From Prostheceraeus crozeri (taxonomy: Eukaryota; Platyhelminthes; Polycladida; Euryleptidae), in contig CAJQUW010007759.1 of the NCBI GenBank assembly GCA_907163375.1, positions 1 to 64,000 of the forward strand: a DNA stretch of 64,000 nt. The letters run 5' to 3'. Every line of letters starts with the position of its first letter. Position 1 is the stretch's first letter. Below are positions 10,610-21,025 of the stretch, in pieces. A program made the translations under genes and the position numbers. A model generated the notes under the pieces. It had not been told where the DNA came from, did not search any database, and was given only the letters and a program-made list of their open reading frames with translations.

Positions 10610-11440
10610 TTGATGCAATCAATCAATTTCTCCTTCTCATGGCTCACTTCGTGGGGTCATCGATGTGGATTTTCTTCCTCCACTGGACTGTGCCCAACGC
10701 ATCTTTTTTCACTCCAGTTTTCTTCAAATCTTAAGTTACACAAGGATCCGTATAAAAGCAGATTTATAGCTGGTGCCAGGGACAGCACTTCCAAAGATTT
10801 GGCCATACTTGTAAACAAAAGTTTACAACTTCGTCCGCGACAAGTTTCGTTATTGTCTTTCCATCAAGAATAATTCGTGTGTGAATGCCTTCTGGAGCAT
10901 TAACTCTTCTGGGAATTTGTAGACAGGATCTCGAGAATGAGTTGCTACTCTTTACAAGTTCATGATTTTTCCACATTCAATTAATTTAACCAAATTAATT
11001 AATTTTAACTCCTTAATTTAAGCCAGGTTGAGGACTCCTTAAGAGATTTGTGTGACATAATATTCAACAGTTCCAATAGCTTCATCTGCACTGGTCATCA
11101 GACAACATTCTTCTCGAGAAAGAAGTACAGAGGTTATCCCTGTTGGTCCAAAAACCAATTCCTCACAGCTATTGATTTCATCCTAGACAACAGTTTTGTC
11201 ACCGTCGGGGGACTTATCTTTAAACAAATTCGGGGCATTCCTATGAGTGGGAATTCCAGTTCACTCTTGGCTGATCTCTTCTTGGCAAATAGGGAGTCCA
11301 ATTCGTGACTGGTCTTCTTGCTTGGAAGAAATTTGGCTAAGCTAAATTTCTCTCTAGTACCACCAGGTATTTAATTACAAACACTTCGAAAAGATCCTTC
11401 CTGAAATCCATCCATCCGATAGATTTCTTGGCTAGTAGAA
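10610..11440 (+). pseudogene. Penelope-like element reverse transcriptase remnant
   Basis: Plus-strand fragments show Penelope-type RT signatures: LHKDPYKSRFIAGARDSTSK near 10737-10800 (family pattern K.PYK.RFIAG...C.TK) and FVTVGGLIFKQIRGIPMSGN followed by LLADLFL near 11200-11280 (family pattern QT.GIPMGTN..PLLADLFL). A further piece resembling the following palm region lies near 11376-11435. It is heavily decayed and neither the RT N-terminus nor a GIY-YIG endonuclease is seen. The right arm holds the same remnant at 39430-40255, where the motif reads GIPMGGN. Confidence 0.7.
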
Positions 11441-11734
11441 GCGGTGATAACAACAAATGGTAAGTTAATTGGTCTACCATAAAGTTGATGAGTTCAGCTT
11501 TCCAGTGGTGCTATATACTTCCCCGAAAGTAAAATGCCTCTGAACACTGGATGTAGTATGGATGTGGTGTGGGACACTTCATGAGTTGTCGCAACATGAC
11601 TTTGTTGACCTAGTGCTATCTGCTCAGACGATGAGGTCAGGCGAAGTCAGATCAAGCTCTCAAGGAAATTTTGAATCTTATTTGAACATTGATTTTCGAA
11701 ATTTCTTTGATTTTCTTTGATTACTAAAGCCATC
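11441..11734. other. no gene recognised
   Basis: Shared with the right arm (39126-39430). It may be the continuation of the Penelope-like remnant, but I see no motif. Confidence 0.4.
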
Positions 11735-11900
11735 CATATTGTATATTCTCATTATTTTGAGAAGGCAAGTACGACAGATTGTCATTGAACTGGTTTGTAG
11801 AGCTCCTTAAATCTGCAACCAGATAAATCACAAAAAAGGATAGTCCAAACAGGTGACCAAAACGGCAAAGAGAATGATAGCAATCAAGCTGAGCGTGTAA
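11735..11900 (+). pseudogene. GPCR 3'-end pseudogene fragment
   Basis: About 110-150 bp on the plus strand resembles the end of TM7 and the C-tail coding region of the GPCR gene 1.7 kb downstream. ATTCTCATTATTTTGAG at 11744-11760 equals the GPCR sequence at 13415-13431, and the following CAAGTACGACAGATTGTCATTGAA tract parallels the GPCR's residues after TM7. It has in-frame stops and nothing upstream resembles the rest of the receptor. It indicates an older tandem copy of the receptor. It is also present in the right arm (about 39000-39125). Confidence 0.6.
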
Positions 11901-12513
11901 ACGCACCTTTTTGCAGCCTCAAACGCTATCACTCAGATTTTCCTTATTTGTCAAATTTGGTTTGAGTTCCATGAGATCGTTCTGAGCATTCTTTTTCTTT
12001 TGACTTTCTGTATTGAGTTTTAATTTGCTCATTATTGGAATACACTTTTTCCTTTGTAGATTGTCTTTTGTGATTAAGCGTCACGTTTCTTCGATGGAAT
12101 GATGAAATTCATACCACAATTTTGTTGGGAGGGATATTGCTCACCTTCATTAAAATAATATTCAACTACATTATTTAATTGGAAGCAGTGCCTGTAGAAT
12201 TGTTCTGTTTCAATCATAGTTGGAACTTGGAATCATATTTTCGAAAATACTCCTATGTTTCGAATCTTATTTCTGATCTGACTGCTTTAACTTCAAAATA
12301 CTGAACTCACAACCCCTTCGATATCATAGAAATTCCCTTCGTTTGCTTGGAGTTATCTATTCTGTCTCAGGAATTGCAAAACATACGCACATAGAAATGT
12401 GGAGATAGGCTTTAATGTATGTCAACGACATTTTGTTGATTTAAATATGGGTTCTATAGTGACAGAGTTGTGCACACGAAGAGCTAGGATAGGATTGAAA
12501 GTCAGTCGATAGC
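11901..12513. promoter_or_regulatory. upstream region of GPCR gene 1, no defined elements
   Basis: About 600 bp, nearly identical to the right-arm upstream region (38352-38940). A TTTAAATATG tract at 12441-12450, about 65 bp before the ATG, could serve as a weak TATA-like element. No other site is supported. Confidence 0.3.
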
Positions 12514-13617
12514 ATGGATGTTGCTGAATCCAATTCAACATCGGATACATTACCATCACTGACACCATCATCATTATACTGGGAAAATGTTATCGATAGC
12601 ATTATTAAGTTTTCTGCAAAAGGTATTCCTATCCTCAGATCAATATCACTCTTAGGATCGTTCATCATTTTTATAATTTCGTCATGTTATCGGAGGCGCA
12701 TGAATATAGCTAAGACAACCACCGTTGCCATCTGCACACTATTGATGGTAGATTGTTTGCATCTTGCTATTAATTTATTACTTGATTTTCTCGAAAACAG
12801 CTTAGACATATGGGTTGCAGATCACCATATCACACTATGTTACATCATCAATATGTTGATAGGAACGCTGTTAGCAATACCAGGCTATATTCAATGCATA
12901 GTATCCGTAGAGAGAGTTATTGCTATTTATTTGCCTTTAAATTTTAAGCAAATCATGACTCTGAAAAGAATGGTATTGTCATTGGTTCTGACGTTTATTG
13001 CTATCTTTGGATTTGAAATCGTACATGCAGTCCTCACTTGCGAATACACATCGTATGGAGCTTGCTTAGTGCGGAACAATCCAATCCAAGAAAGAACATT
13101 GAATATACTGGATGCCACGATCTATTGTTTTATTCCTGTTGCTATTTTGTCGATTTGCAATGGCACCATTGTTGCCTTCTTACTAAAAAGGCATCAGCGA
13201 GATCCAACCCAACAAATAAAGCTGCCTCCGACACGCATCCGGTTAGTAATAGCGCTAATTGTGATGAATGTGATATATTTGATTTCGACCCTACCATCCG
13301 CAATTGGATTGCTTGTCGATCCACTATCTTTGGACACAGCTAATTCACGTACAGAAGCCTTCTTGCTAATAGCAGGGATTTTTATGGAATTAAGTTTCAT
13401 GACTGATTGGCTTATTCTCATTATTTTGAGCAGACAGATGCAACAGGTTATCATTGAATTTGGTAGGAAAGCTACTAAAATCTGTAGCCAGACAAATGAT
13501 AAAGAAGGAAAGTCCATGAAGACTAATGCTGTTGCGAGGGTAAGAACGGAGAAGACTCGTGAAATGAAAGCGAAAGTCAGGGCCAAAACTTCTTCTTTGT
13601 ATTCATTTACAGATTGA
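12514..13617 (+). CDS. rhodopsin-family (class A) G-protein-coupled receptor, copy 1
   Basis: An intronless 367-residue seven-transmembrane receptor. TMs are at about residues 37-58, 67-92, 104-127, 150-172, 197-221, 236-262 and 281-307. The N-terminus has two N-glycosylation-type sites (NST and nearby Ser/Thr-rich sequence). TM3 ends in VSVERVIAIYLPL, an ERV variant of the DRY box. Cys107 at the top of TM3 and Cys in ECL2 (CEYTSYGAC) can form the standard disulfide. TM7 has DWLILIIL in place of NPxxY. The C-tail is rich in Lys/Arg and Ser/Thr. The architecture resembles invertebrate peptide or chemosensory receptor expansions, but the ligand cannot be told. The start is the first ATG in frame, conserved in both copies. 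The paralogue at 37251-38351 differs at about 27 positions. Confidence 0.88.
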   Translation: MDVAESNSTSDTLPSLTPSSLYWENVIDSIIKFSAKGIPILRSISLLGSFIIFIISSCYRRRMNIAKTTTVAICTLLMVDCLHLAINLLLDFLENSLDIWVADHHITLCYIINMLIGTLLAIPGYIQCIVSVERVIAIYLPLNFKQIMTLKRMVLSLVLTFIAIFGFEIVHAVLTCEYTSYGACLVRNNPIQERTLNILDATIYCFIPVAILSICNGTIVAFLLKRHQRDPTQQIKLPPTRIRLVIALIVMNVIYLISTLPSAIGLLVDPLSLDTANSRTEAFLLIAGIFMELSFMTDWLILIILSRQMQQVIIEFGRKATKICSQTNDKEGKSMKTNAVARVRTEKTREMKAKVRAKTSSLYSFTD

Positions 13618-14040
13618 TACTAATCTTGTCTTTCAAGATACTCTTTATTTCGAAGATGTCATATATGCATGTTATGCTTTATGTTAAGATATATATCTTC
13701 ATCAAGATGCTGTCATCATTTTAATTCTAAATTAGCTCAGTCCGCAGTCTGAATGTACTCTTGACCATAGAGTAAATATGATAGGTAGAGCAGCAGCTCA
13801 ATATCAATGAAATCCCCAATGTGTATGCAGTTTCGATTTTATTAAATGAACTTGAGTTGAGACCCAGTATCAAATGCCCTACTTACAAATTTATGCAGTT
13901 TTGAACAAAGTACCGCGGAATTGACTGAACATGAAAGGAATGCAGAAGGAATAATAGTATTCTTAGTATATTATGATATTACATTAGTTAGAACAACTTT
14001 GGAGAGTTAATATTCATTATCAAATCAGCAGTTCGATGGA
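13618..14040. other. 3' flank of GPCR gene 1
   Basis: Shared with the right arm (36850-37250) up to about 14,000. Similarity ends exactly where the composite Polinton begins on the other arm. A part (13790-13870) also occurs as a dispersed copy at 20340-20445. Confidence 0.55.
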
Positions 14041-14049
14041 AAAAGAGTG

Positions 14050-14360
14050 TTTTCTTAAGCGCGATCATATCACAGACTATCTGTCATTGAAAGAGCAAAA
14101 TGTTATCATCAAAGACAATGATGATAATTAACTTTAAAAGATGTAAATGGGTCCACATTACTATTCAGATTCAATAAATGAGACATGAATTTAGTGAATC
14201 ATAAAATAATTTAATTATCAGCGGCATGTTCTAATGATTACCAAGGTGTCATTTCTTGAATCTGAAAATCTTTTAAAGTTGATTGTGATCAGTCACTTTG
14301 ATTAGGATGATTTGCTCTTTCAGTGGCAGTTTGTGATTCGATCACGCTTGAGAAAATAAT
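14050..14360. repeat. imperfect inverted repeat (fold-back/MITE-like)
   Basis: The left arm (about 14053-14140, TTAAGCGCGATCATATCACA and onward to AACTTTAAAAGAT) is an imperfect inverted copy of the right arm (about 14268-14356, ATCTTTTAAAGTTGATT to GATCACGCTTGAG). The arms are about 85 bp with a 130-bp centre. No coding capacity or clear target duplication is seen. It is probably a small non-autonomous DNA element. Confidence 0.5.
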
Positions 14361-15175
14361 CTTATTATAATAAAACTGAGCTTTTTGTAATGGTAACTCA
14401 TCGAATTGCTAATTGACATATTATCTCTTCCAGTTGTCATGTCATGGAGGATTTGTGAATACTGTTCCTCATGCTATTCCTTATTCTGTATTGCTGTCAG
14501 TATCAGTTATTCGTTTACATTTCTCCAAGGGTGCACAAACTGCATCTCACAGGTTGTACTGCCAGTGGCGGTTCGAAGGGGGGGGGGATGCCGGGATGCA
14601 TCCCCCCACCAGCCCAAAGTGTTGTGATGTAAAATTTGATCATTCAATTTATCAATTTAACATCAACATATTCTACATTTTAGCTTCCAAGCAATAATTT
14701 GGCAATGTATCTCTGCACTGATATAGTACGAAAGTCGGATGGCGAAACAACCTCTATGTCGCTACATCATTTCCGTTTATGTCACTGATTTAGAGCTTAT
14801 CAACTTACATGTAGACGTAAAGTCATGTAAAACCAAGGAATGTAGCAGCCTACGCAATAGGTTTGTTCATCCTAAACAGCTCACATGTTGATGACTTGTT
14901 GCGATATTGCGTATCCTACATGATGCACCTGAATTAGCAGATGTTCTCCCCATCAGCTCTGCGATGCAAGAAAGCTGACCAAGTGCTTTCAAATCCAATT
15001 GGAACATCTACAGCATTTATCTGTCATTCGATTCGTTCTCAATACTTCTTAAATGTCGGTGCCGATGGATCACTTTTAACACATTTCAGGATAGAACTTC
15101 TATCGTACTTAAGTAGCGGATTTCATTATCCTAATTCTTTGAGATTCCCTGCATTTTGATTTAGATTCCTGGTAA
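14361..15175. other. no gene; one orphan hAT-like end
   Basis: CAGTGGCGG at 14563 followed by a G-run and ATGCCGGGATGCATCCC resembles the end of the hAT-type MITE at 15176, but no matching right end is found. Overlapping short plus-strand frames at 14406-14697 run through this G-rich tract and look spurious. Confidence 0.4.
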
Positions 15176-15339
15176 CAGTGGCGGCTCGTGACATTTGGTC
15201 CAGGTGGGGCATAAGCATGAAATTTTTACATAATCAAAAATCTAGTCTAAAAGAATCTTATTTTGTAAATGAAAAGCAAAGAATATGTTAGCAACATGCT
15301 ATACATGTGTAAGTCTATGTCACTGCATTTAGTTAGGTA

Positions 15340-18077
15340 CGAGGGGGTAATTTCGCCCAGGGGATATTTCGCCAAGTTATTTACTGTTGCGATGAGCCGT
15401 TTCGCTCTTTTAATATGCAAGTGTTTGCCCCGAATGCCAGTCTAGTCATCAGACATTGTATTCGATCAGCTTATGATGAGAATCAAGCAGCCATACACTG
15501 CGTCTACTGTTGCTACGTGACGTCTCAATGGAGGAGACGGGAATCACATTGAATAGCGTGTTTGCCTCGATCGTCATTTGTCCAAGAGTTGTGTCAACGT
15601 ACCAGACGACGGTAAGTAGATCTTATCTTCATCTAACATTTGTTCATAATTTCCGAATTTAGGCGATGAATATACACTGTTTTATTGATAAGTATAGGTT
15701 GAAGTCGATGACAGAAATAAGGGGTTATTTCGCCAAAAAAGAGAGAATTTCTGAAATAATGATATCATGAACAAAAGCGCTTCATTTAGGTAGAAGAATA
15801 CGAGAGTAACAAGCAAAACTTTGATTCAATAAGAACTAACATGTTTTAAGTCTTTTCAGTACACATAAGAAAATCGGCGAAATAACCCCTTGTATCTATA
15901 AAGTCTGCCATATTCGATACACTGCCTTATACTTCTATATTTTTTGTCTTCTTTATCCTTGAACTTATGTCTTCCTATTACTAGATATCGGCTAAATCAC
16001 AGAACTCATTGAAAGTATTTTTCTTGCAGTTATGCCGCGCACTTACGTCTCAAAGAAAGCTTACCAGCAGTACGACAAAGAAAACTTGCTTGCTGCAGTT
16101 AACTCGGTGAGGGCAGGAGATCATACACCAAGCGTTGCGTCACGGGTGTTCAAAGTGCCGAGGAGGACGATAGCCGATCAACTCCAGCGTCAGCGGAAGC
16201 AGGAAAATATTGGTAGGCCTACTATATTCACGCAAGAGCAGGAAAATGAGATTTGCGCTCGTCTAATCTACTTGGAACGAAGAGGCTTCCCTCTCAGCAT
16301 ATCTGGTCTCCTCGAATCTGCACACACGTATGCTACTATTCTACAAAGAAGAAAGCAGCTAAATGGTCCTATTCCGAGCAATTGGCGTCATTCGGGGCAC
16401 TGTTCACGAGACTGGTGGTTCTCATTTAAGAATCGCCATCCAGCGCTGTCATTGAGAAAGCCAGAAGGTCTTAGTGCTGCCAGAGCACAAGCATTCAATC
16501 ACAAGCGAGTGTCAGATATTTATGAGGACCTCGAAAAAATCTATGACGAACTTGATCTTCGCGACTACCCACAGCTGGTTTACAACATCGATGAGACGGG
16601 GCTTTCCACCGTTCCGAATAATCCGACTCAAGTAATTGCAGCAAGAGGAACTCGGACCGTCCAGTCGATCAAAGTTGGTGGGAGAGGAACGCTCACAACG
16701 ATAGTCCAAAGCATTAATGCAAGTGGCGATTGCCTTCCACTTTTCGTCATTATGAAAGGTGGTGTCGTAGCACAGGAAGTTCATCAGGAATATTCTTCGG
16801 CAGAAATTACAAATTCTAAGACTGGCTACATCGACAGCGAAGTGTTTCTTAAATTTCTTCACTTCTTTCAAGAACACCGGATCAAGATTCCAGGGAAGAA
16901 GTGTTTACTTATTCTTGATGGACATTCATCACATGTGACAACGTAGGCTATTAAATATTGTGTCGAGAATAACATCGAACTGTTGTGCTTACCACCTCAT
17001 TGTTCTCATCGACTCCAACCGCTTGATACTCACTTTAACAAGTCACTCAAATCTCTTTGGACGAAAAATATTGAACAATATTTGCGTGATAGTTCTGAGC
17101 AAGCTCTTACGCGACTTTCCTTTGTGAAGGTGTTCAAAAGTTGTTTTGAACAAATGCAACTGAAGCAAGGTTTTGTTGTAGATTCGTTTGCTTATTGTGG
17201 ATTGTTTCCTGTCAACAAGGAAGCCGTTAAGATTGTGGAATTCACAAAAAGTCTGTCGTTCAGCAATGACGATCATGGTATGGAAGCAACCAGAGCAAGG
17301 ACAACTGTGGACCAAGTTCCAGACCAAGAAAGTTTGAATTATCTGCCATCAGAAATTTCGTCGCCTAATTCATCTATTCGATCGGCATTCAGTAGCCCAA
17401 AGAAAGCAACAAGAGCCATACACCAAAAGAAACATATTGCCATCGTAAGAGATTTGATGAAGAACAGAGATGAAAGCAAAAAGAAGAAACAAATGAAAGT
17501 AAAACTTAGATTTAAAGCTACAAAAACGGTTAGCAAAGATAACAAAGAAAAGCCAATGAGTTCCTCCACATGTCTCTGCTGCGTTTGTGAGACTGAGTGC
17601 TATGATCGTTACAATGTTGAGGACTGGTTTAGATGCGTTGTTTGCTCACTCTGGTGCTGTGAAAGTTGTTTTGGCGTGGACAAGTGTTTTAATTGTGAAA
17701 ATTAAGGGCAAACCAAGTATCGAGCATGTTGTTAGTGTTCTACTTAGTACATGTGGTGCTATTCTACATGACAAAAGAAAGGATGTTCATTGATTCAGCA
17801 ATAAAATATCTGCTTGTGAGGATTTGCAAATATCTCGGTTTTGCGTGATGCTAGCATACATGGCGAAATATCCCCTAATTGCTTTAAATCAAAATAATTG
17901 AGTGGTTGCATTGCAAGGCATCCCATAAAGCATATAATGGTATATTTAGTATATATCTATATCATATATTCTAGAGCACGCATAGAAGGGCTAGAAAAGT
18001 GATCACAATGCCATAGATAAATTAATAAATATTCGAAAACATCAATTGAATGAAAACATGGCGAAATTACCCCCTCG
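15340..18077 (+). mobile_element. pogo-family (Tc1/mariner superfamily) DNA transposon
   Basis: A 2,738-bp element bounded by 18-bp inverted repeats CGAGGGGGTAATTTCGCC and flanked by TA dinucleotides (15338-15339, 18078-18079), the TA duplication typical of pogo/Tc1. It encodes a CENP-B-like transposase. The TIR core motif is repeated inside both halves (15361, 15721, 15876 reversed, 17862 reversed). Near-perfect ends and a transposase with one visible interruption indicate a young insertion. It is nested in the hAT-type MITE. Confidence 0.93.
16032..17705 (+). pseudogene. pogo transposase, CENP-B/jerky-like, one in-frame stop
   Basis: This transposase would cut and paste the element. Residues 1-60 form a psq/CENP-B-type helix-turn-helix (YDKENLLAAVNSVR, SVASRVFKVPRRTIADQL). 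A second CENP-B-type DNA-binding region follows (WWFSFKNRHPALSLRKPEGL). The DDE_1 catalytic core shows the three acidic positions in NIDETGLST, LLILDGHSSHVT and HRLQPLDTHFNKSL. The C-terminus (about residues 515-557) is a Cys-rich zinc-binding tail (CLCCVCETEC, then FRCVVCSLWCC). The frame stays open for 557 codons except for one TAG at 16944-16946, between the second and third catalytic acids. The start is the first ATG after a non-coding leader with TTTTTCTTGCAG. Confidence 0.9.
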
Positions 18078-18547
18078 TACCCTACACGGTTGAAGCAACA
18101 TTTTGTCTATCATTCAGGCTGATTCATGGACTGATCGCTGGTGCTAACCTCACATCACCTCACTCAGTAAAAAGGGAATCACAATGCATTGTCTTTGCAT
18201 TGACGGTTGACCAATCAGAAGCGTTAGGGCTCCCTCTCGAGTGCCCATTCTTTGACGCATTCATCGCGTGTTAATTCTGTCTATTCGCTCAGATCGTGAA
18301 ATGAACCACTCTCACGTCATCTCAATCTCGATGCTTGGGCGCGCCCATCAGTCTTGAAAACGATTGATGGATTCTGCTAGCGTCACTGTCGCGCAAATGG
18401 AATAGATGTAGATGAAGTATAGTTGAAATTTATGATCAAGAAATGGAGTCTACTACTGATGTTGCTGGTTATTTAAGTTAGACAACATTTCAATAGGTGG
18501 GGCAGTGCCCCACCTGCCCAAATGGACGAGCCGCCACTGCCTGGTAA

Positions 18548-19006
18548 GTAAAATTCAACGTGAAATGATGAAATTGATGTCTTTACATTCAAGGTCGTTG
18601 ATGCAATACGGTATGGGGTAACCCCCTCAGCGGTTCCAGAAGCCCGGTTGCTGCGTTGTAATCTGACAGCAGGTACAACTAACTTCGACGTGAGAGACCT
18701 CGGCCCGGACTTATGTCTGGGTGTTTCTCTTTAGTGGGAATGCGGAAGAGATCCGCTAATGAAGCAGTCGAAGGAAAAATAACTCATGGGTTTAGTGTAC
18801 CCCGATCCGGCCAACAGAGATAGGATTTCCTTTAAAGACGGCTGGCCACCACTTTGTGTATGTTTAATTAAAAATTTTAATATTCCTCCCTTACCTCGAT
18901 CAGATGACCTCTCTGGGTGTAGTGTCGATAAAGCAACAACTTTGACAGTCTAAGCAGCTAGCAGGGATGATCCAGAGAGCTTTTTCCACGTATCCGGTAG
19001 TAATGA
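18548..19006. other. no gene recognised; GC-richer tract
   Basis: The tract 18610-18850 is richer in GC than its surroundings (CCCCTCAGCGGTTCCAGAAG and beyond) and looks like a fragment of a larger transcribed repeat or LINE leader. I see no coding sequence. Confidence 0.35.
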
Positions 19007-19248
19007 TTAAAAAAGCAAGATATTCAGCGGATACCAAATATTTATTATATAAATTGATAAATTGATATAGCTTGCTCTTAGCCTGTGTGCACCCTGCTGT
19101 GAACTGTGAACTCTTTTTACATGTAGTCCTTCTATAAATACCTCGCCATTCTCTCTGTTTCTATTGTGCCTTGATAAAGCCGTAAGGCGAAATATTGGCA
19201 ATTTATATAATAAATATTTGGTATCCGCTGAATATCTTGCTTTTTTAA
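19007..19248. mobile_element. TTAA-flanked MITE with 50-bp perfect inverted repeats
   Basis: TTAA at 19007-19010 and 19245-19248 bounds a 242-bp segment. Its outer 50 bp are perfect reverse complements (AAAAGCAAGATATTCAGCGG inward on the left). TTAA target duplications are typical of piggyBac-like elements, although the usual CCC start is absent. The interior contains GATAAAGCCGTAAGGCGAAA, a motif type seen in other invertebrate repeats. It has no coding capacity. Confidence 0.75.
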
Positions 19249-19655
19249 GCTAGCAGGGACCCTGATCGGATCGACCGTCTGAGAAGGACCGGCCTGAGAG
19301 TGAAGGCGGAAGTTTAAAGTTGCTTTCGATTCGCCAGCAGCTCCGATCATGAGATGGCGGCACATCTCATCTTGTGGGTAGCTTTAAGGTAGGATCAAAT
19401 ATGATGAATAAATCATGTGTTTGAATTTCCGAACAAAGCGACTACGCTATTTAAAGATCCATTACTTAATTATTTAACAATATTCATATGAGGCAATATT
19501 TATAATGAAAGCATGTCATGTCTGTGAGCGCATTAGCTTTTTAGTTAATTTCCATGAATTCTTTAATACCATATTTCGTTCTATTTTTCTGTCATGTAGA
19601 GCAATTATCATAATTAATTAATCATATTCTTATGAAGTTGATCTTTTTCACAGCT
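19249..19655. other. no gene recognised
   Basis: AT-rich sequence. GCTAGCAGGGA occurs on both sides of the MITE (around 18958 and 19250), so the MITE may sit in a duplicated short segment. Confidence 0.4.
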
Positions 19656-19659
19656 GGTG

Positions 19660-20080
19660 TCAATATGTCTGAACTACCTAAAAAAGAAAATCCGTCTGAC
19701 TTCCGACTTTTTCTCGAAACGGACGCAATCTAATGCCTTCAACAAGTCCTGCGAAAATGTGACAGCATCGACTGATGCAGCTTCTGCCAATACTGATGCT
19801 CAGCTTAATGTTCATTCACCATCTGAATAAGACGCTGCTCAGACAATGACATTGGCCGAGCTATTTCAGAAGGAAAGAAAGATTCAACTATTCCATCTAG
19901 ATTGAATAACTTGACGAAAAAAATTCAACTGACTAACCATTGGATGCCGAATAAAGATTTTGAGTTGCCATTCACTCATAAAGGTGGCAAGCGTCCACTT
20001 AAGGTTTATCTGAGAATCCAGCATATAACCGGAAAATATGAGTGCTTCAAATATTCACAAGATTTGCAAGGCTTATTGTA
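19660..20080 (+). pseudogene. possible hAT zinc-finger (TTF-type) N-terminal remnant
   Basis: The plus strand encodes discontinuous blocks. ELPKKENPSDFRLFLETD lies near 19670. DIGRAISEGKK, then LTNHWMPNKDFELPFTHKGGK, lie near 19850-19990. They resemble the DIG...W.P......FP....GKRR.F segment that opens the TTF-type zinc finger of hAT (ZMYM/5-type) transposases. Several stops interrupt it and no catalytic region follows. Alternatively it is unrelated decayed coding sequence. Confidence 0.35.
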
Positions 20081-21025
20081 GGCTATACGTACAGGATACA
20101 AATGATAGCATCTCATTTAGATGTGCATGTAGGCTACATGCAAATGTAATTTAAAACAGGCAATTCAAGTTAAATGGCCTAATATAACTGATATGATATT
20201 TGCAGATTATTTTACATTGTATTCTGTTTGAGGATTGGAGCAATTAAATTAATTAATTTAAATTAATTTATAAAATTTAAAAATAAATTTTCTGCGACCG
20301 CCCCTGGGTACTGCGTGTCGACCTACTCATGTCTCTACTCATGTTTATTTAATGAAATCGAAACTGGATACACATTGGGGATTTAATAAATGCTGAGTTA
20401 CTACTCTACCTAATATACCTACACTATGGTTCCAATGTTAAAGACACAGTACTTTGAAAGATGCCGCGAGAAATTAGTGCATAACGAAAGCAAAGTTGCT
20501 GACTGATTGTAATTTCAATATTGTGAACCAATTTTTATTCAAACACTGGTACTACGCTTCAGGGTATCATCCATGCTGATTGAATTTTTTTGTTCCAATG
20601 GCTAACTAATTTAGCGGTTTCCAGCTATTGAAGTTTTGCTATTTATGCTATTTTTCTATTGGATGACTGGGGATAACATTTTCCCTAGGCAGCTATGAGA
20701 GAGAAGCGTTCAAAATTATCTGCTTATCTGCTGCTATTTCTGATTTTCTGATTCCTGGTCTAAATGGTCTTAAAACTTGGGTTCAGTAAAATTGTGACAT
20801 GGGAAGCCTCGATACAACAGGACTGTTTTTGGCAACTTGTGAAACCTATATTTCTGTCAAAAGTTTAGCCAAATAATGAAGCAGCCTCCAAGAGTTGTGG
20901 AAGTATGCCTATAAAGACCTACAACGAGTGAGATGGCATATAAAGCGTATGAAAATGCATGGTCCACCTAAATCAAGACATTAAGAACAGAGGTTCATCA
21001 CTCGGTAAAAAAATCAAAAAACCAA
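20081..21025. other. no gene; dispersed copy of GPCR 3'-flank at 20340-20445
   Basis: Positions 20340-20445 match the 3' flank of the GPCR genes (37020-37100, same orientation; 13790-13870, inverted), including CGAAACTG(C/G)ATACACATTGGGGATTT. This suggests a repeat family or a third, lost receptor locus. The rest shows nothing. Confidence 0.55.

Larger units (their letters stand above)
15176..18539. mobile_element. hAT-type MITE split by a pogo transposon
   Basis: Terminal inverted repeats CAGTGGCGGCTCGT (left) and ACGAGCCGCCACTG (right) are flanked by a perfect 8-bp target duplication CCTGGTAA (15168-15175 and 18540-18547). Removing the nested pogo element leaves about 0.62 kb with no coding capacity, i.e. 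a hAT-derived MITE. Near the right end is a short palindrome, GGTGGGGCAGTGCCCCACC. Confidence 0.88.

Noticed and set aside
14406-14697. Overlapping plus-strand frames of 73 and 94 codons
   Set aside because: They run through a G-run and an orphan transposon end; no family features.
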